A stretch of DNA of 64,000 nt from Polaribacter sp. BAL334 (GTDB taxonomy: Bacteria; Bacteroidota; Bacteroidia; Flavobacteriales; Flavobacteriaceae), in NCBI RefSeq assembly GCF_015767435.1, contig NZ_JADWOV010000317.1, positions 186,001 through 250,000 on the forward strand, written 5' to 3'. Position numbers and translations under genes: made by a program. This document shows positions 9,157 to 18,023 of this stretch, one piece after another (the first letter of the stretch is position 1; the number at the start of each line of letters is the position of its first letter). The notes under the pieces are model-generated. The model saw only the letters and a list, made by a program, of their open reading frames with translations, was not told the origin of the DNA and did no database searches.

Positions 9157-10254
9157 ATGAAAAAAATAAAATCGAATATAGCTTTCCTTAGTTTAATTTT
9201 TATATTATTTCTTCCCTTTGGGAGTTCAGCACAACCTCCTCAATGGGTGCTTGATAAGTATGAACCTCACAATTATCTTTATACTTATAAATCAGAAGCT
9301 AAAGAACTCGCTTATAGATTAATGCGTCCCATTAATTTTGAAGAAAGCAAAAAATATCCTGTTATTATTACTTTACACGGTGGTACAGCATTTAGAACGC
9401 CAAATCAAACTGCTAGGTATAATATTTATAGCTTACAAGAGTATAATGAACAATTAGCGGATGATGCCATTAGAACAGAATATCCTACTTATGTTATTGC
9501 ACCACAAGGAAAATCAGATCAATTTTGGATCAGAGAAGATTTGGCTGGACTTCAAGAAATCATAGCAACTTTACCATCGGTAGATTTAAATAGGATTTAT
9601 ATTTTGGGATCTTCTGCTGGGGGTAATGGAGTGCACGATTTTATAAGTACTGATCCCGAATATTTTGCAGCTGCAATTTCAGCTGCTTCAAATCCCGATG
9701 TTATTAATCCTGACAAAAGAGCCAATCTTATCAACTTTAATCTTTGGCACATGGTTGGGGAAGGTGATGTAGATCGAAATAGGTATTCTGGAAGTGTTGC
9801 TTTTTTTAATGATATGAAATCAAGAAACGCAAAAATGAAATTTACCACATTTTGGAAAATTGGTCATAGTATAGGTGGTTCAATTATTGGAAGTGAGCAA
9901 ATCTATAGTACCTATAGAAACGGTTTTAAAACGGAACTTGCTGGAACCAATTCAGATCCTGAGGGGGACACTTTAAAATGGATGTTTTCCAAAAGCAATG
10001 AACAGAGTTTAGGTCTTAATAATAATTTACTTGAGATAAACATTTACCCAAATCCAACAAATTCAATAATTAACTGGAGCAACTCATTAAGTTTAGATCA
10101 AGTAATTGTATCTAATTTAATTGGAAAAATTCTTTTAAGAGTAAATAAACCAACACAAAATAGTATTGATTTAACTTCTTTTTCAAATGGTATTTACATG
10201 GTAAAAATGATAAAAGGGGATCGTCTAACAGTGAAAAAGATTATAAAAAAATAA
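9157..10254 (+). CDS. Secreted CE1-like carbohydrate esterase with T9SS tail
   Basis: Alpha/beta-hydrolase of 365 residues counted from the ATG at 9157, which places a clean signal peptide (ending GSSAQ) at the N-terminus; the upstream ATG at 9112 would put 15 polar residues before it and would overlap the proposed -7 box. Visible: LHGG oxyanion-hole motif, nucleophile elbow GSSAGG with Ser153, an acidic GEGDVD segment and a likely catalytic His in WKIGHSIGG. It resembles feruloyl/acetyl-xylan esterases and PHB-depolymerase-type proteins. The last 80 residues form a type A T9SS sorting domain (IYPNPTNS, then NGIYMVKM and a KKIIKK end), so it should be secreted or surface-attached. It may remove an acyl group from the glycan; the substrate is unknown. 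Monocistronic between an operator and a terminator. Confidence 0.82.
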   Translation: MKKIKSNIAFLSLIFILFLPFGSSAQPPQWVLDKYEPHNYLYTYKSEAKELAYRLMRPINFEESKKYPVIITLHGGTAFRTPNQTARYNIYSLQEYNEQLADDAIRTEYPTYVIAPQGKSDQFWIREDLAGLQEIIATLPSVDLNRIYILGSSAGGNGVHDFISTDPEYFAAAISAASNPDVINPDKRANLINFNLWHMVGEGDVDRNRYSGSVAFFNDMKSRNAKMKFTTFWKIGHSIGGSIIGSEQIYSTYRNGFKTELAGTNSDPEGDTLKWMFSKSNEQSLGLNNNLLEINIYPNPTNSIINWSNSLSLDQVIVSNLIGKILLRVNKPTQNSIDLTSFSNGIYMVKMIKGDRLTVKKIIKK

Positions 10255-10278
10255 TTTTAAAAGATAGTGTCTTTTTTT

Positions 10279-10313
10279 AAAATCCATTTCCCTTTTTGAA
10301 ATGGATTTTTTTA
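10279..10313 (+). terminator. Rho-independent terminator
   Basis: Stem AAATCCATTTC/GAAATGGATTT with a short loop and a T run after it, ending the esterase transcript. Confidence 0.85.
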
Positions 10314-10515
10314 TTCTAAGGCCTTCAGTTTTTATTTAAAAAGTATTTTTCTTATTTACCAATACATTTTTGTCACCAAGTTTATATTAACTTGTCTTAT
10401 GAAACATTTTTTAGATGTTTGTTTCTTTCCTTAAAATTTGTAAAAACTCTTTCTTATAAACGATAAATAAAAAATAAGTACTGATCTTATTCATTATTAT
10501 CAAAAAAACTCATTT

Positions 10516-10583
10516 TGAAACAAAACCGCCTTATAAATGACACTTTTTCAGTTACCCAAATCGAAATATTTTGGGTTATTTTA
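10516..10583 (+). promoter_or_regulatory. Putative HTCS operator and promoter, site E
   Basis: TGAAACA at 10516 and TGACAC at 10538 with 22 bp between starts, followed by TTTTTCA. The -7 position 60 bp on (10576) reads TTATTTTA, a weak match. It lies in the 361-bp gap 10255-10615, which otherwise holds only the esterase terminator. Confidence 0.68.
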
Positions 10584-10615
10584 CAGAAAGTTAAATCAAT
10601 TTAAATTTATATATC

Positions 10616-12010
10616 ATGAAAAGAATAATTACTTTATTATTGGTAGCAATACCTTTTTTTACATTCGCACAAGGTCCTTGGGAATTTAACACCGCATCTG
10701 ATACAGAGGGCTGGGTAGGTGCTACTACACAAGTAAATGGGAATGATGGCGGAAGCACAGTTGTCTCACAATCTGGAACCTCCTTAATATTAACAACCAC
10801 CAATGGTAATCCAGGAAAAAATCCTAATATCAATAATCCATCAGCGGGTATTAGTTTAGCATCCAATAATCGCCTTGAGATTAATTTAAAAAATAACAGT
10901 GGCGCTACTTGGATAAGATTTCACGTTTCTATAGATGGTGGCGCACTTAATAATGGCATTGTTCCTGGTATTGCAATTACGGCTTCTGATGCTAGCTTTC
11001 AAACTTATGTGGTTGATCTCAGTAAAGTTGCTTCTACCTCAACAATTACTCAAATTTATTTAGAATTTAAAAAGGATAATACTCCCAATAATACTAATGG
11101 AGCTAATTACAACCCATCAGCTGACGAAACTATTGAGATTGATTATATTAAACCATTTAGCTTTGTTGCACCAACAAAAAACTCATTTACTTTTGATGCT
11201 GATGTAGATGGTTTTACTACTTTATTAAGAGCTACAGCGGTTCAAACAACAGAATCAACAAGAGGTACTTTGCAAATGACAGCAGTTAGTGCTAATACGG
11301 GTGATTCTAAAGTTGCCTTGAATTCTAATACGTTTAAGGTTGATGGTACAACAAACAAATATGCACACATCACTTTAAAAAACAGTTCTACAAATACTAG
11401 GTTTGTTTTATCTGCTGGCGGTTCAAGTTATGTACCGTTTCAAACTTATACAATAAATGATGCTGATTATACTACCTATGATTTTGATTTGAGCACTGCT
11501 ACAGGTAATTTACAACCAGAGTTAGCTTTTGGAGTTCAAACTACTTGGACAGGGACTAGTACCTATGCCATCGATGATATCGTTATTTTTCAGAATTCTA
11601 ACTACAAAAATTTAACTGGTGTAAATACTGCAGACAATCCAAAAAATGATCCTACGAATTGGATAATAGACGGTGCTGAAGGTGCGCTTTTAGATATTAC
11701 AAACTCAATTTATATTGATTCAATTGTTTTTGATACAGATCCAGGTGCTATTGTACTTAGTACAACTTCGGTTAAAAACGATTTTTATTTTACTGTGTAT
11801 CCAAATCCAGCAAAAGACTTTATAGTAATTGATTCTCCTAAAGGAATTAATAAAGTTTCTGTATACACTGTATTAGGAAAACTAATTAAAACCGAACAAG
11901 TAACATCAATAAAACACAATCTTGATACATCTTCATTTGCAACAGGAGTGTATTTAGTAAGAGTAGAAAATATAAACGGAGTAGCTACTAAAAGAATTAT
12001 AAAAAACTAG
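10616..12010 (+). CDS. Secreted beta-sandwich (CBM-like) protein with T9SS tail
   Basis: 464-residue exported protein without recognisable catalytic motifs. The signal peptide ends at TFAQ. Two jelly-roll-like modules follow, each opening with a similar phrase (WEFNTASDTEGW near residue 22, FTFDADVDGFT near residue 195) typical of carbohydrate-binding modules, and each ending with an aspartate-rich ID(Y/D)I strand. A type A T9SS tail (VYPNPAKDF ... GVYLVRVEN ... KRIIKN) closes the protein. The PUL-type operator upstream makes it part of the glycan response; a surface glycan-binding role is inferred. No CBM family could be named. Confidence 0.72.
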   Translation: MKRIITLLLVAIPFFTFAQGPWEFNTASDTEGWVGATTQVNGNDGGSTVVSQSGTSLILTTTNGNPGKNPNINNPSAGISLASNNRLEINLKNNSGATWIRFHVSIDGGALNNGIVPGIAITASDASFQTYVVDLSKVASTSTITQIYLEFKKDNTPNNTNGANYNPSADETIEIDYIKPFSFVAPTKNSFTFDADVDGFTTLLRATAVQTTESTRGTLQMTAVSANTGDSKVALNSNTFKVDGTTNKYAHITLKNSSTNTRFVLSAGGSSYVPFQTYTINDADYTTYDFDLSTATGNLQPELAFGVQTTWTGTSTYAIDDIVIFQNSNYKNLTGVNTADNPKNDPTNWIIDGAEGALLDITNSIYIDSIVFDTDPGAIVLSTTSVKNDFYFTVYPNPAKDFIVIDSPKGINKVSVYTVLGKLIKTEQVTSIKHNLDTSSFATGVYLVRVENINGVATKRIIKN

Positions 12011-12027
12011 TACAAGTAAACAAAAAA

Positions 12028-12076
12028 TTAAGTGCCTCTATTTTTAATGAACATATAAAATTGAGGCACTTTAATT
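12028..12076 (+). terminator. Rho-independent terminator
   Basis: Stem AAGTGCCTC (12030-12038) / GAGGCACTT (12063-12071) with an AT-rich loop. It separates the CBM-like gene from the downstream alpha-galactosidase-like gene. Confidence 0.7.
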
Positions 12077-12111
12077 AAAAAAAAAGAAATACAAAAATCG
12101 GTAAAATTAAA

Positions 12112-14253
12112 ATGACATCAATGATTAGAATTAAAGCAGTAACCTTAGTGTTATTCACAATGTTTTGGTTAGGAATGAAGGCACAGCAGCCTACTGTAAA
12201 ATTTCAAAATAATAGTGCTGAATATGCTATTTCTTGGGAAAATAAGGTGGCACAAATAAACAACTTAACTCCAGAAATAAAAATAAACGGAAAGTGGGTT
12301 TCTGCTAAAAACTTCAAAAGTATCAAATGGGAAGAAAAACAAGGAACTCGTTTAAGTGAAGAAAATAATTATAATGGAGAGGTAACCTATGTATTTTTAA
12401 TTTGCGAAGGCCATCCCACAATTTCCAATTTTACAATTCAATTTGAAATCGTAAAAGGTCGTCCTTATTTAGTGATGAATTCAACTTTAGAAGCATCTAA
12501 AGGATTTAAACTTGGTGGCATACGATTATTTAATTCATCAAAAGAAAATATAGTTTTACCTGGGCAAAGCAAAGATTGGGTGATTTTTAATGAAAATGCT
12601 GCTGCGCCTCATGTAGGAGCAATCATGTACCCGTATCAATTAAGTACAAAAAAAATAAACCAAGGCTCATTTTCAAAAGCCGATACAGGAGTTTGGTTAA
12701 GTATGTTAATCAATGATTCTAAAAATCAAGCATTTACATTTGCAAGTATTGCTGGCGAATTGTGGCCAAATAACTTTAAGTGGGAGTTGCCTGTAAAAGA
12801 TGACTTCAATAAATTAAAATTATCTGCTAGAAGTGGTGCAATTTATGAAAAAGAAGAAATTTATGTTCCAGAAGGAAAACAAATCATTACAGATGCTTTT
12901 TTAGTAGGATTTTGGGATAATCAAAGACCAACTCAAACTTTATTAGAAACGGGTGTAATTATGGGACAAAATGTACGTAAAGGAAAACCGATGCGTATGC
13001 CTGAACCAGGCTGGAGCTCTTGGCATTCGTATGCTAGAGATATATCTGAAGAAAAAATTAAAAGTGCCACAGATTTCATTGCTGAAAACTTAAAAGAATA
13101 TGGATGGAACATGGTGCAGATTGATGGTGGATGGTGGACACAACCAGGAGAATACACAGTAAATAAAGACTTCCCAAATGGTATGCGTAAAGTATCTAAT
13201 TATGCAGCTGAAAAAAATGTAAATTATGGACTACATATTAGTCCTTTAAGAATAAATCCAGAAGATAAAGTACTAAAGCAAAATCCCGATTGGATTTTAA
13301 AATCATACTCAAAAAAAACCATTGATATTAATGATGATGAGATGGTAACAACTATTGGTGCAGAATATGTAGATACAAGTCACCCAAGTGTTGCGCCATT
13401 TTTAACAGGGAGATATCAACAAATGGTAGAGGGGTACAATCCTTCATTTATGAAATGGGACCATCATTATGGTGCCCTGGAAGAAGGAAAACGTGTAGAT
13501 TCTACAATGACTTTTTTACAATCTCATAATAAAACAATACGTGCAATTAGAAGTGCTTTACCAGATGATTTAATTGTAACAAGAAGTATGGGGTATTTAT
13601 TTGGCGCTTTAGAAAGTTATGATGCAGTTCGTATTGGAAACGATATCAATCACCCAGGAATAAAATCAGAACAAGAACCTTATGCAAATTTAACATACGG
13701 AAAAACATTAGGAACTATAGAAGATGATTTAGTTGGGAAAGGTTTAATAAGATTTGCTCGTCAAGTTGCGCAAAACTACTATGTACATAAAAATATTGCT
13801 ATTTGCGATCCAGATGCATTTTTTGTAAATCCGTTGTATACAGTTGATGAAGCAAAAGCTCACATGACACTGCAAGCAATAATGGGTGGACTTTTCTTTG
13901 TGGGTGATCGATTAGAAACCTTGCCAGAAGACCGTTTAGAATTGTTGAAAAACAGAGAAATAATGGCGGTTAATAAATTAGGTGTGCATGCAATGCCACT
14001 AGATTTATTTTCAGGGGTTGATATTCCTACAGTTTGGAAATTAGAAACAGAAGATCGTTTGATTATTACAATTTTTAACTGGTTGGATACTGAAGTAACT
14101 AAAACCTACAACTATAAATCTGATTTTGAACTTGATAGTAAAGGTTATAAGTTAACAGATTTGTGGACAAAAGGATTAGTGCCTACTCGTAAAGATGGTA
14201 TCACACTTAAACAAGCTCCGCATTCAGTTAAAATTATGGAGTTCAAAAAATAA
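12112..14253 (+). CDS. GH36/GH27-like alpha-galactosidase-type glycosidase
   Basis: 713-residue secreted enzyme, signal peptide ending near MKAQ (a second ATG at 12121 is equally usable). An N-terminal beta-sandwich of about 290 residues leads into a TIM barrel opening with EPGWSSWHSYARDIS and MVQIDGGWWT, the signature of clan GH-D alpha-galactosidases. The predicted nucleophile is Asp450 (FMKWDHHYG) and the acid/base Asp511 (AVRIGNDINHPG). A C-terminal beta domain follows. It probably releases alpha-linked galactose or a modified galactose. It is the first gene after a terminator and no shared operator was found before it, so its promoter is unclear. A related enzyme is encoded at 28668-30620. 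Family level good; subfamily and linkage not assigned. Confidence 0.85.
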   Translation: MTSMIRIKAVTLVLFTMFWLGMKAQQPTVKFQNNSAEYAISWENKVAQINNLTPEIKINGKWVSAKNFKSIKWEEKQGTRLSEENNYNGEVTYVFLICEGHPTISNFTIQFEIVKGRPYLVMNSTLEASKGFKLGGIRLFNSSKENIVLPGQSKDWVIFNENAAAPHVGAIMYPYQLSTKKINQGSFSKADTGVWLSMLINDSKNQAFTFASIAGELWPNNFKWELPVKDDFNKLKLSARSGAIYEKEEIYVPEGKQIITDAFLVGFWDNQRPTQTLLETGVIMGQNVRKGKPMRMPEPGWSSWHSYARDISEEKIKSATDFIAENLKEYGWNMVQIDGGWWTQPGEYTVNKDFPNGMRKVSNYAAEKNVNYGLHISPLRINPEDKVLKQNPDWILKSYSKKTIDINDDEMVTTIGAEYVDTSHPSVAPFLTGRYQQMVEGYNPSFMKWDHHYGALEEGKRVDSTMTFLQSHNKTIRAIRSALPDDLIVTRSMGYLFGALESYDAVRIGNDINHPGIKSEQEPYANLTYGKTLGTIEDDLVGKGLIRFARQVAQNYYVHKNIAICDPDAFFVNPLYTVDEAKAHMTLQAIMGGLFFVGDRLETLPEDRLELLKNREIMAVNKLGVHAMPLDLFSGVDIPTVWKLETEDRLIITIFNWLDTEVTKTYNYKSDFELDSKGYKLTDLWTKGLVPTRKDGITLKQAPHSVKIMEFKK

Positions 14254-14444
14254 GATAAATTCAAGCAATTTTAGATGATTTTTTTACCCCTAAAATTGCT
14301 TAGTTTATTGTTCTATAATTTAACAACGGAGTAATTTATTTGTCTGTAAGAAAAGGAATTTCAAGCACTTCAAAATTTAAATATTTTTATTTAAATTAAT
14401 TTTTTAGCTCATAATTATTAAAAATACATCTAAAAACTACGTGT

Positions 14445-15932
14445 ATGAAGATTTTAAAAACAATACTTTTTTATCTCTCTTTTTTTAGTTTTTTTTCAGT
14501 TTTGTCTCAAAATAAAGAGGTAATAAATCAAAAAAACAAACCAAATATTTTATTGATTTTATCTGACGATCATAGTTATCCTCATTTAGGAAGTTATGGT
14601 GATGCAAATGTTTTAAAATATCAAATTACACCTAATTTAGATGCTTTTGCAAAAGAAGGAATGCGTTTTGATAGAGCGTATACTTCTGCTCCACAATGCG
14701 CCCCATCAAGAATTTCTATGTTTACAGGTTCTAGTCCAGTAAGTATTGATGTGTCTAGATTTGGTGAACCAGCAAGAAAAGAAGTAGACTTTTTTACAGA
14801 CATTTTAAAAGCAAATGGATATTGGGTTGGTTTGGATGGCAGAAATCATCATTTAGATGGTGCTTTAGAAGGCAAAAATAACAGGATAGATGAAATTCTA
14901 AAAATGGGAGGAATGAAAAATCTAGACGAACGTTTTGATCATGTAGCTAAAAACAACACAAAAAAAGACAACCTTTTTAAAGTTCCACAAAGGATACATT
15001 CAATTTTAGACGAGGTTCCTCAAAACAAACCCTTTTTCCTTTATTTCGGATTCAATCAACCTCATAGAATGTTCGATGACGATTTTGAAGAAATAAATCC
15101 CAACGATTTGGTTTTACCACCCGATTTTCCAGACTTACCAGAAATTAGAAAAGATTATGCTCGCTATCTTTCAGAAGTACGAGATATGGACAAAGGTTTT
15201 GGTTTAATTATGGAAGTATTGAAAAAAAGAGGGATTGATAAAAACACCATCGTTATTTTTATGGGCGATAATGGTGAAGCTCTTTTAAGAGGAAAAGGAA
15301 CGCTTGCAGGAAGAGGAATCCACGTACCATTGCTAGTTCGTTGGCCCAATCAAATAAAAGAAAACACAGTTACATCAGCCTTAGTAAGTGGTGAAGATAT
15401 TGCACCTACAATACTAGATATCGTTGGTTTAAAGTTCACGAAAGATATTACAGGAATCAGTTTCTTAAATACTCTAAAAGATTATGAAAGCGAAACTCGT
15501 AGTTATGTGTTTGCAGAAAGAGGTTTTCATGCGGGTCCATTAACCAGAACAGACGGATTAGACTTATCAAGATCTGTAACCTCAAAAAAATTCCACTTTG
15601 TGTATAATGCCCTACCTAAACAAGAGTTTGCACAAGTGGATATGGTAAAAACGTTTGCTTGGGAAGATTTAGTGAACTCCTACAAATCGAATAAACTAAA
15701 AGAATTGCATAACAGATTATATTTTTACAATGAACGACCTGTTTTTGAATTATATGATTTAGAAAATGATCCCTATGAGTTAGTTAATTTATATGGAGAC
15801 AAAAAATACAAAGAAATAGAAGAAACTCTGAGAAACGAAATGGAAAAAAAAATGCTTCTAGATCATGATTTTCTTCCTCTCCCCTCTGATGTAATTCAAT
15901 ACAATAAGAAAAAAAACAAAGGAGATGAATAA
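14445..15932 (+). CDS. S1 family sulfatase (secreted)
   Basis: 495-residue formylglycine sulfatase. Signal peptide to about residue 21. The metal-binding LILSDDHSYPHLGSYG block is followed by C-A-P-S-R with Cys85 as the formylglycine precursor, the GLDGRNHHLDG segment in place of the more usual GKWHLG, and the late metal-site FMGDNGEAL. The GLDGRNHHLDG variant sets it apart from the other four sulfatases here, suggesting a different sulfate position. It overlaps the next gene (15925) by 8 bp, so the two are translationally linked. A hairpin at 14263-14301 lies between the upstream gene and this one. Confidence 0.9.
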   Translation: MKILKTILFYLSFFSFFSVLSQNKEVINQKNKPNILLILSDDHSYPHLGSYGDANVLKYQITPNLDAFAKEGMRFDRAYTSAPQCAPSRISMFTGSSPVSIDVSRFGEPARKEVDFFTDILKANGYWVGLDGRNHHLDGALEGKNNRIDEILKMGGMKNLDERFDHVAKNNTKKDNLFKVPQRIHSILDEVPQNKPFFLYFGFNQPHRMFDDDFEEINPNDLVLPPDFPDLPEIRKDYARYLSEVRDMDKGFGLIMEVLKKRGIDKNTIVIFMGDNGEALLRGKGTLAGRGIHVPLLVRWPNQIKENTVTSALVSGEDIAPTILDIVGLKFTKDITGISFLNTLKDYESETRSYVFAERGFHAGPLTRTDGLDLSRSVTSKKFHFVYNALPKQEFAQVDMVKTFAWEDLVNSYKSNKLKELHNRLYFYNERPVFELYDLENDPYELVNLYGDKKYKEIEETLRNEMEKKMLLDHDFLPLPSDVIQYNKKKNKGDE

Positions 15933-17976
15933 GTATTGTAAGTATGCTTGTTTATGTTTGGGAGTGATTTTATATACTTTAAAATCACACTCACAATCCT
16001 TGCCAATATCAAGTTATGGCACATGGGATAGAGGAGGTAAAATTACCGATTTTTCAGATCCAAAAGTTGATTTTGTGAAGGGTATTGAGGCGACAGCAAA
16101 ATGGGAAGATATTGAACTTGTGAAGGGGACTTTTGATTTTTCTTCTTTTCAGACATCAATAGACAAAGCCTATGATAACAATGTATTAATTCGATTTAGT
16201 GTAGAGGTAGGACCAGATTCACCACTTTGGATGTATGATGACGATACAAATCCCAACAACAATCCATATCCTCAAATCCAAAAAGTGACAACAAGTGGAG
16301 GAAATGATAAAGACGGATGGCCTTTTTATCCAGAATATCTAAGCCAAACGTATCAAGATTACTTATGGATATTTTTAAATCAATTTTCCGATTTTCTAAG
16401 AAGTCAACCTCAAGAAAAATTTAATTTAATCGCATTTGTTCAGGTCAAAACCGGTTGTACTGGGGACGAAGTTCCTTATAAAGGAAATGTTGATAATCCT
16501 ATTTATGATATATCGGATAAAAAATGGTTCGACTTTCGATTAAAAATGTTTCAGAAATACAAAGAGTTTTTCAATGATGTAAATGATAGGAAAATTGTAT
16601 TGTCATTTAATGATATAGACCCAGGAGACCCCAATGAAGAATACGCTTGGACTTGGATTACAACTCAAATTGACCCTGCAATTGGTTTTGGAATAAAAGG
16701 AGGTGCATTTAATAGAGGCCATCATTTATCAGCGGAAAAAAATTATAAGGAATCTCTTTACAAGTATTTAGTGAATCCTAAATTGCCAATAAAAACATTT
16801 TCTGCATCCGAAATGGATGGCACTACACAGAGTGAGTATTTTCAAATCTGTGAAGATATGAGTTATTATTGGGCAGCGCTTGGAGGTATCAATGTAGGCT
16901 TATCAACCACTAATTTAAACCGTGTTGCCATGGATTATGCGATAAACAGTCCAATTGGTACAGAAACCTTTAGAATGTTCACCAGATATGCACAACAGGT
17001 GTATCCTGAAACTGCTACCACTGCTTTTTCTATATTTCATGATGGCTTAAATTCTGCGGATAAAGTTCGATTTCCTGAGAGTAAATTCGGAAAAAGTACT
17101 ATGGACAATCAAGATCGTTATGTAGCAATATGTAATGACCCAATATATAAAAACAGAGGTGCACGAATGGATGACGTATTTGCTGCTACTAAAGGGCAAG
17201 TGTATCAACGTGCTAGTCAAACAGGATTAAACGACGCTGGTTGGAATATAGCTGAGGGAAATATAGAACGTTTTTTTACGCAAATTAATCCGAATGAAAC
17301 ATCCATTGGATTATTTAGAGTTCGCGGAGAAATTACCTCAACATCCTCAAAATACGATCGTTTTGCACGTTCCTTTGAAAATGCAAATGGCAAAAATACC
17401 ATGTATTTTAAGTTTGATGAGGAGGTATTTTTAAATTCAACCCCAAAATCATTACACTTCAAAATTATTTGGTTAGACAAAACTGCGGGTTCAAAATGGT
17501 CATTTCGATATAAATCCCCAACAGGTTTAAAAGATGCTATTCAAGTTACAGGGATTGGAGATAATACTTGGAAAGAGGTAAATTTCACCATTACAGATGC
17601 AGTAGTTGATCGTTCTGGAGTATTTGGTTCCGATTTTATCCTTGTAAATACAGATACTATTGATGACATTTTTAATGGTATTGAAGTAGGTATTGAAAGA
17701 GCAAGTTTGTCAGTAAGCTCAAATGATGCTATTCCAATTGATTTTGTTTCTTTTTTTAATCAAAATGAATTCAATGTTACTATGAACTTTAATACAAATT
17801 CAAAAGCCAATATTAAACTATATACGATTAACGGAAGTCTTATAATTTCAGAAGATATCGAATTAAAAACAGGAAATACTATTTTTTCTAAAACCTTGGC
17901 AGTAGCTTCAGGAATTTATATTGCAGTAGTAACAACAGAGGGTAAAACAGGATCACAAAAACTAATAAAAAATTAA
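15925..17976 (+). CDS. TIM-barrel glycosidase (clan GH-A-like) with T9SS tail
   Basis: 683-residue secreted protein, signal peptide ending near SHSQ. The N-terminal part looks like a clan GH-A (GH42-like) barrel: WDRGG start, SVEVGPDSPLWMY, then Glu182 after a predicted strand (VQVKTGCTGDE) and Glu296 in TFSASEMDG, spaced as an acid/base and nucleophile pair. After residue about 460 comes a beta-sandwich domain, and the final 75 residues are a T9SS-type tail ending KLIKN. Overlaps the upstream sulfatase by 8 bp. The paralog at 18024 lacks the tail. No characterised family could be named with confidence; a beta-galactosidase or galactan hydrolase role is inferred from context. Confidence 0.65.
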   Translation: MNKYCKYACLCLGVILYTLKSHSQSLPISSYGTWDRGGKITDFSDPKVDFVKGIEATAKWEDIELVKGTFDFSSFQTSIDKAYDNNVLIRFSVEVGPDSPLWMYDDDTNPNNNPYPQIQKVTTSGGNDKDGWPFYPEYLSQTYQDYLWIFLNQFSDFLRSQPQEKFNLIAFVQVKTGCTGDEVPYKGNVDNPIYDISDKKWFDFRLKMFQKYKEFFNDVNDRKIVLSFNDIDPGDPNEEYAWTWITTQIDPAIGFGIKGGAFNRGHHLSAEKNYKESLYKYLVNPKLPIKTFSASEMDGTTQSEYFQICEDMSYYWAALGGINVGLSTTNLNRVAMDYAINSPIGTETFRMFTRYAQQVYPETATTAFSIFHDGLNSADKVRFPESKFGKSTMDNQDRYVAICNDPIYKNRGARMDDVFAATKGQVYQRASQTGLNDAGWNIAEGNIERFFTQINPNETSIGLFRVRGEITSTSSKYDRFARSFENANGKNTMYFKFDEEVFLNSTPKSLHFKIIWLDKTAGSKWSFRYKSPTGLKDAIQVTGIGDNTWKEVNFTITDAVVDRSGVFGSDFILVNTDTIDDIFNGIEVGIERASLSVSSNDAIPIDFVSFFNQNEFNVTMNFNTNSKANIKLYTINGSLIISEDIELKTGNTIFSKTLAVASGIYIAVVTTEGKTGSQKLIKN

Positions 17977-18023
17977 AGATCTTTTCGATCTTAAGAAAGA
18001 ACAAATCATTAAAAATCTTAAAA

